Below are positions 60,582 through 64,000 of a stretch of DNA of 64,000 nt, piece by piece. How positions within the stretch are numbered: the first letter of the stretch is position 1; the number at the start of each line of letters is the position of its first letter. The position numbers and the translations under genes are program-made. The notes below the pieces were generated by a model. The model worked only from the letters and a program-made list of their open reading frames with translations. It made no database searches and was not told where the DNA came from. Origin of the DNA: an uncultured Porphyromonas sp. (GTDB lineage: Bacteria > Bacteroidota > Bacteroidia > Bacteroidales > Porphyromonadaceae); assembly GCF_938039215.1 (NCBI RefSeq), contig NZ_CALHVI010000019.1:30635-94634 (forward strand), in the 5' to 3' direction.

Positions 60582-61913
60582 TCACCCCGCCAAGCCCTCC
60601 TCCAAGAGCTCATCGAAGCGGGGACTCTTGAGGTAGCCACGCTTGATCTTACTGCGAGCTATCTCATCCAAGAAGCCTCGCTCAACAAGCCCTTTCAGAT
60701 CAGACTTAGCCGTGGCTAAGGTGACCCCAAAGCGTTGTACGACTTCTCCACCTGTAAGCTCAAGTGATTCGCTCTCTCTATAGAGCTGAAGGATCTGAAT
60801 CTGACGCTCATTGAGCCCCCCGATACGCAGGAGCGGGGTGAGACGCTCCTTCTCTCTGAGCTTCTGCTGGGCATAGCTCTTGAAGCTCTCAATAGCAAGA
60901 CGAAGTACCTTCAGATGGTACTGAACAAAGTACCCCAGATCGAGATCGTCCGCCTCGACCTTGAGATAAGCCTCCTCATACTGGCTTTTCCCTTTATAGA
61001 TCACCTGAGAGATGGAAAGGTACTCTAGGAGCGAATAGCCCGAGCGCAACATATACCAATAGAAGAGTGCACGTGCCGTACGCCCATTGCCGTCTATAAA
61101 GGGGTGCATATAGCCGATGAGGAAGTGGATGATGATCCCCCGCAAGATCGGGTGGATGAAGATCGGCAAGGCATGGTCATTACAGAGTGCAAGGAAGAAG
61201 CGCATGAAATCGGGGAGCTCCGTAGCACTAGGCGGTAGATGCACCACCTCACGAGTCAACTGATGCTCCACATAGACCTCGTCCGCTGTCGTCCGGAAGC
61301 GCCCTTCGTCAGCAGCCTCCGCCAGCGTCCCCCGTACCATCGACCGATGTATCTGTAGGAGGAGTTCCTCGGTCATCTCAGCATTACGTTGCTCCTGCAA
61401 GAGTGCCATCGTGCGGTAGTTATTGAGGATCATCCGCTGAGAGCGATCTCGCGGTGTGATATTCTTTCTCAGCATCTCCTTAGCTACATGACGAGTCGTC
61501 GCTGCCCCCTCTATTTGGCTCGAACGAATAGCCTCCTCCATCAACGCCCCCAGCAAGTAACGACGCTTGTGCCCCTGGGGAATAAGCTCAGCGACAAAGC
61601 GGTCGGTCTGAAGCAATTGATCCAGCTCATAAAGCAGTCCCTGCATCTGAGGAGTCACGAAGAGATGAAGCCCGTAGCGAGGGTAGATGGTTATACCCGC
61701 CGCCCTACGCTGCCCCTTGAGATAGCCCCATAGGAGACGGGGAGTCAAGGGCGCTTCCAGCCCCTTATACTTGTACTTGACATCCGTCCAATAGGCATAG
61801 CGATCATTGCACTCACTTAGGAGAGCCTTCAGTTGAGTATCTGTAGGATGGCTGAGAATATACTGTTGTTCCTCAGCGGTCAAGGTCGGAGGTGTCTCTA
61901 TCTGCGTGCTCAT
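60582..61913 (-). CDS. Fic domain protein with N-terminal inhibitory motif and C-terminal winged helix
   Basis: 443 residues. Fic proteins usually attach AMP to a target Tyr/Ser/Thr. The catalytic motif HPFIDGNGRTAR is near 274-285, and the flap region lies near 255. The inhibitory helix motif S-x-x-x-E-G is present near 134 (SSQIEGA), so this is the self-inhibited class with the inhibitor in the same chain. Residues about 375-443 form a winged-helix domain (LNERQIQILQLYRESE; FGVTLATAKSDLKGLVERGFL), typical of family members that may regulate their own gene. The palindrome at 61949-61974 could be its operator. Confidence 0.92.
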   Translation of the reverse strand: MSTQIETPPTLTAEEQQYILSHPTDTQLKALLSECNDRYAYWTDVKYKYKGLEAPLTPRLLWGYLKGQRRAAGITIYPRYGLHLFVTPQMQGLLYELDQLLQTDRFVAELIPQGHKRRYLLGALMEEAIRSSQIEGAATTRHVAKEMLRKNITPRDRSQRMILNNYRTMALLQEQRNAEMTEELLLQIHRSMVRGTLAEAADEGRFRTTADEVYVEHQLTREVVHLPPSATELPDFMRFFLALCNDHALPIFIHPILRGIIIHFLIGYMHPFIDGNGRTARALFYWYMLRSGYSLLEYLSISQVIYKGKSQYEEAYLKVEADDLDLGYFVQYHLKVLRLAIESFKSYAQQKLREKERLTPLLRIGGLNERQIQILQLYRESESLELTGGEVVQRFGVTLATAKSDLKGLVERGFLDEIARSKIKRGYLKSPRFDELLEEGLAG

Positions 61914-61934
61914 AACTAGTCCTTATGCTATGCA

Positions 61935-61942
61935 CAAAAGTA
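61935..61942 (-). promoter_or_regulatory. TACTTTTG -7 box for fic
   Basis: Exact TAnnTTTG match on the minus strand, 21 bp before the ATG at 61913. Confidence 0.65.
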
Positions 61943-61948
61943 ACAATT

Positions 61949-61974
61949 CTCTTTAATCATATAAAATTAAAGAG
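61949..61974. promoter_or_regulatory. Inverted repeat in the fic promoter, candidate operator
   Basis: CTCTTTAAT and ATTAAAGAG, a perfect 9-bp inverted repeat with an 8-bp AT-only spacer, centred about 23 bp upstream of the -7 box. The position would block polymerase. The Fic protein's own winged helix is the obvious candidate binder, by inference. Confidence 0.5.
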
Positions 61975-62354
61975 TTTTTATAGTGCTACACGAAGACCTC
62001 GGAAGAAGATCATGCACCTCTAGCCTCCGCACTCCGCTGTACGCTACACAGTCAAACTCAAGCGAAGAAGAGCTCCAAAGAACGGGCAATCCAAAGATGC
62101 CGAAAGCATGGGGAAAAAGTCCTCTTCACAGCAGGGCTAAAGAAGGGTAATTAAGAGCCCTCAAAAACGACCTACCGTAGGTCGCCAATAAAACCTACTG
62201 TGGGTCGCCTCACCGACCTACCGTGGGTCGCAAGGACGACCTACAGTAGGTTTCTTTTGCCCCTCCCCAAGCTCCCTCTCCGCTCAAGCTAAACAGCCCC
62301 TTCCAATACCCGCAGGCAAAGGCTCTCCGCCCTCCGACCCTTCCCCCTAAAAAA
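61975..62354. other. Intergenic region upstream of fic
   Basis: Apart from repeat copy 6 (62163-62258) I see no gene, promoter or hairpin that I can support. Confidence 0.5.
62163..62258 (-). repeat. Four-palindrome intergenic repeat, copy 6
   Basis: Nearly identical to copy 1 in sequence and order, including the CCAATAAAAC spacer. Lies between fic and the terminator of the FRG gene, reading toward fic. Confidence 0.9.
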
Positions 62355-62392
62355 GCGATGCGGTGACCAGCCATTGCTGGTCACCGCATCGC
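62355..62392 (-). terminator. Intrinsic terminator of the FRG gene
   Basis: A perfect 17-bp stem (GCGATGCGGTGACCAGC and its complement) with a 4-nt loop, followed on the minus strand by a run of T. It lies 72 bp after the stop. Confidence 0.93.
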
Positions 62393-62464
62393 GCTATGAT
62401 GAGCTAAGCTGAAAGGTGCGACTTTAGCCTAGCGCAAAGAGCACTACGAGGTGTTTGTCTCTCA

Positions 62465-63760
62465 TTAAAGCTTGTACTTCTTCTTCAGCTCCTTCGCATA
62501 CTGCTCCATGCCTGAGTAGATATATGAATCTGTAATCCCCAAAAGCTCCAACTCCTTGAGTATATCTGCCTTACACCCCTTCGGAACAATGAGCTTTCTC
62601 TTAACCCACTGAGCTGGGACCCTAGGGACCTCTTCTCCTTTCCCTTTTTCTAAGCACACCGCAAAGACACCAGCAGTAAGCTTAAGCCCAAACAGAAAGA
62701 ACGCTCCCGCTTGATTAACAATGCGAGGATTACCATACTTTGCCTTCACAAGGAAAGTACAACACAAATCAAAAGGATTAATTAACGGCTGAAAGTAAGG
62801 CTTCTCCTCTCGAATCTGATGAAGCAAAATTTGGATACCACCCTTATTATTGAATGCCAGCAAACTTGGATCCTCATGCTCCATGTGTACATCCTCTTCT
62901 TGTTCTAGCTTGGTCGCTAACTTTTCATCCTGATGTATATTAATCTCTATATCGCCACACTTTGCGAGGTTAGATAATATAGAGACCGTGTCACTATCAT
63001 AATGCTTCACTCTATCCTCGGGGACAGAAAATAAATAAACAGCTCCATCTTTGGGGCCAGCCTCTATCGCAGCCTTTTTCCCTGCATCCACTCCTGCCCG
63101 TATCTCCGCTGCAAAATCCGGGAACTCTTTAATAAGAGGAGCAACTATACAGCTAACCATTCTATCTCCAATAGGATTCTCTTCATGCTTAGTGCTAGCT
63201 GCAGTTAGAACTCCTGCCAAAACCCCTACAGAAGAAAGAATCTCCTCTAAACGGTCACTATTACTACTAATAGAAGAGCCATCTGGATAATTTTCTGCAT
63301 AGGCTTCAGCATCAAGCGCAATACCATAAGCAGCATCAAACGTAGCATTTACTATACCAGAGACAGTAGTATCACCAGCTGGCTGACAGGCAAAGTAAAG
63401 GGCAACCAGAGGATTGGTTGTCACATCTAGAAGGCGGGTAGGCAGGCCATAATGCTGCATCTGGACAAGGTAATCTAATGCAGACTTGCATTCAGAAAAG
63501 TCCTGTGGCACATGTGCCACCATATCACGAAACAACAAATGCTCGTTCTTTATCCCCTTATCTGACCTAACGATTGAAGGCTTCAAATCCCAAGATTCAT
63601 CAGCATGTCCTCTGTAGAAGACTTCAGTAGCTTCATCTATAGCGAAGGGATCATCTTTAACGTCTTCTTCAATCGCTTTAATAAAATCAACTACAGAGGT
63701 AATCTCAGTATCGCGGCGAGAAGAGGTAGAGGAGGCATAAGGAGTAGAGTCTTGGCTCAT
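62465..63760 (-). CDS. FRG-domain protein
   Basis: 431 residues from the ATG at 63760 (MSQDS); the frame's earlier ATG at 63793 overlaps the terminator of the rRNA unit region. An FRG domain lies near 45-130: FYRGHADESWDLKPSIVR, then LDYLVQMQHYGLPTRLLDVTTNPLVALYFAC, which is its hallmark. A further conserved-looking block near 285-345 (FLVKAKYGNPRIVNQAGAFFLFG) also belongs to the family. FRG proteins occur in mobile and defence-associated settings in bacteria; the biochemical role of this one is unknown. Base use is clearly AT-richer than in the other genes, which suggests horizontal transfer. Confidence 0.85.
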   Translation of the reverse strand: MSQDSTPYASSTSSRRDTEITSVVDFIKAIEEDVKDDPFAIDEATEVFYRGHADESWDLKPSIVRSDKGIKNEHLLFRDMVAHVPQDFSECKSALDYLVQMQHYGLPTRLLDVTTNPLVALYFACQPAGDTTVSGIVNATFDAAYGIALDAEAYAENYPDGSSISSNSDRLEEILSSVGVLAGVLTAASTKHEENPIGDRMVSCIVAPLIKEFPDFAAEIRAGVDAGKKAAIEAGPKDGAVYLFSVPEDRVKHYDSDTVSILSNLAKCGDIEINIHQDEKLATKLEQEEDVHMEHEDPSLLAFNNKGGIQILLHQIREEKPYFQPLINPFDLCCTFLVKAKYGNPRIVNQAGAFFLFGLKLTAGVFAVCLEKGKGEEVPRVPAQWVKRKLIVPKGCKADILKELELLGITDSYIYSGMEQYAKELKKKYKL

Positions 63761-63798
63761 TGGGAATGGGAAGGATAGATAATATATTATCAAAAGAA

Positions 63799-63827
63799 GG
63801 GCGGTAATAGCTAAGCTACTACCGCCC
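63799..63827 (-). terminator. Intrinsic terminator downstream of 16S rRNA
   Basis: A 13-bp stem (GGGCGGTAGTAGC with GCTATTACCGCCC on the minus strand, one G-U pair), 3-nt loop, followed by TTCTTTT. It lies about 118 bp after the 16S 3' end and 39 bp before the FRG ATG. Confidence 0.85.
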
Positions 63828-63944
63828 TATGGGTGAGAAGATTGATATGACAGCAGAAGTGAGTACATCCGTCAGAGACGAACCTAACTCATCGCATACG
63901 TACATACTACACTAACTATACTAAAGCCCATTTTCAGAACTCCA

Positions 63945-64000
<56 letters not shown>

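Overview
The window comes from a Bacteroidota chromosome, most likely Porphyromonas or a close relative in the Bacteroidales. The evidence is the set of lineage markers: a SusC/SusD pair with DUF4843 and PKD-like lipoproteins, a GLPGLI protein beside a TonB-type barrel, a long PPi-dependent phosphofructokinase, promoter -7 boxes of the form TAnnTTTG, almost no Shine-Dalgarno sequences, and a 16S 3' end of Bacteroidales type. Species cannot be fixed from the sequence alone. Coding DNA is GC-rich with strong C/G preference at third positions. The FRG gene at the right edge and parts of the flippase gene are visibly AT-richer.

Layout. 1-1366 is a 3'-truncated PPi-phosphofructokinase. 1810-9014 (minus strand) is the front half of the division/cell-wall cluster: rsmH, an ftsL-like gene, PBP/ftsI, murE, mraY, then a DUF3109 gene where murD would be expected. 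9346-20156 (plus) carries dapA, a YigZ/IMPACT protein, a polysaccharide flippase, a SPOR lipoprotein, murB, a metallo-beta-lactamase/LipB fusion, a DUF2721 protein with a long charged tail, rsmE and a carboxyltransferase (PycB/OadA-like) with a degenerate biotin domain. 20620-21774 is a three-gene overlapping cassette that looks like a phage lysis module (lipobox-plus-C-terminal-TM protein, T7-type amidase, small membrane protein). A pyrimidine-rich stretch and a region with DnaA-box-like sites then lead into dnaA (22692 or 22728-24095).

24263-34871 (minus) holds a cysteine-rich lipoprotein and a fused str-S10-spc ribosomal operon running rpsL-rpsG-fusA-rpsJ...rplE-rpsN. It has no tuf gene and stops at a strong terminator directly after rpsN. 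35366-48817 (minus) holds a small outer-membrane protein and a peptide-uptake type locus: susC, susD, DUF4843 and PKD-like lipoproteins, and two tandem metzincin-like proteases, one of which has lost all three zinc ligands. 49203-58468 carries nhaA, an outer-membrane protein, a TonB-type barrel plus GLPGLI pair, pth, ridA and an LTA-synthase-like sulfatase. At about 58518-58747 (minus) there is a gene-free unit with its own promoter, rod-like pairing and a perfect terminator, which is a candidate 6S-like RNA. 59061-63793 (minus) holds a DUF2520 protein, a nitroreductase, a Fic protein and an FRG-domain protein. The window ends inside a minus-strand 16S rRNA gene that is followed by a terminator rather than by tRNAs and 23S.

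Three themes cut across the window. First, a family of six ~92-bp intergenic elements, each made of four short palindromes. Second, conserved clusters broken at unusual places (dcw after mraY, spc after rpsN, rRNA operon after 16S). Third, predicted pseudo-enzymes or incomplete enzymes inside otherwise ordinary loci.
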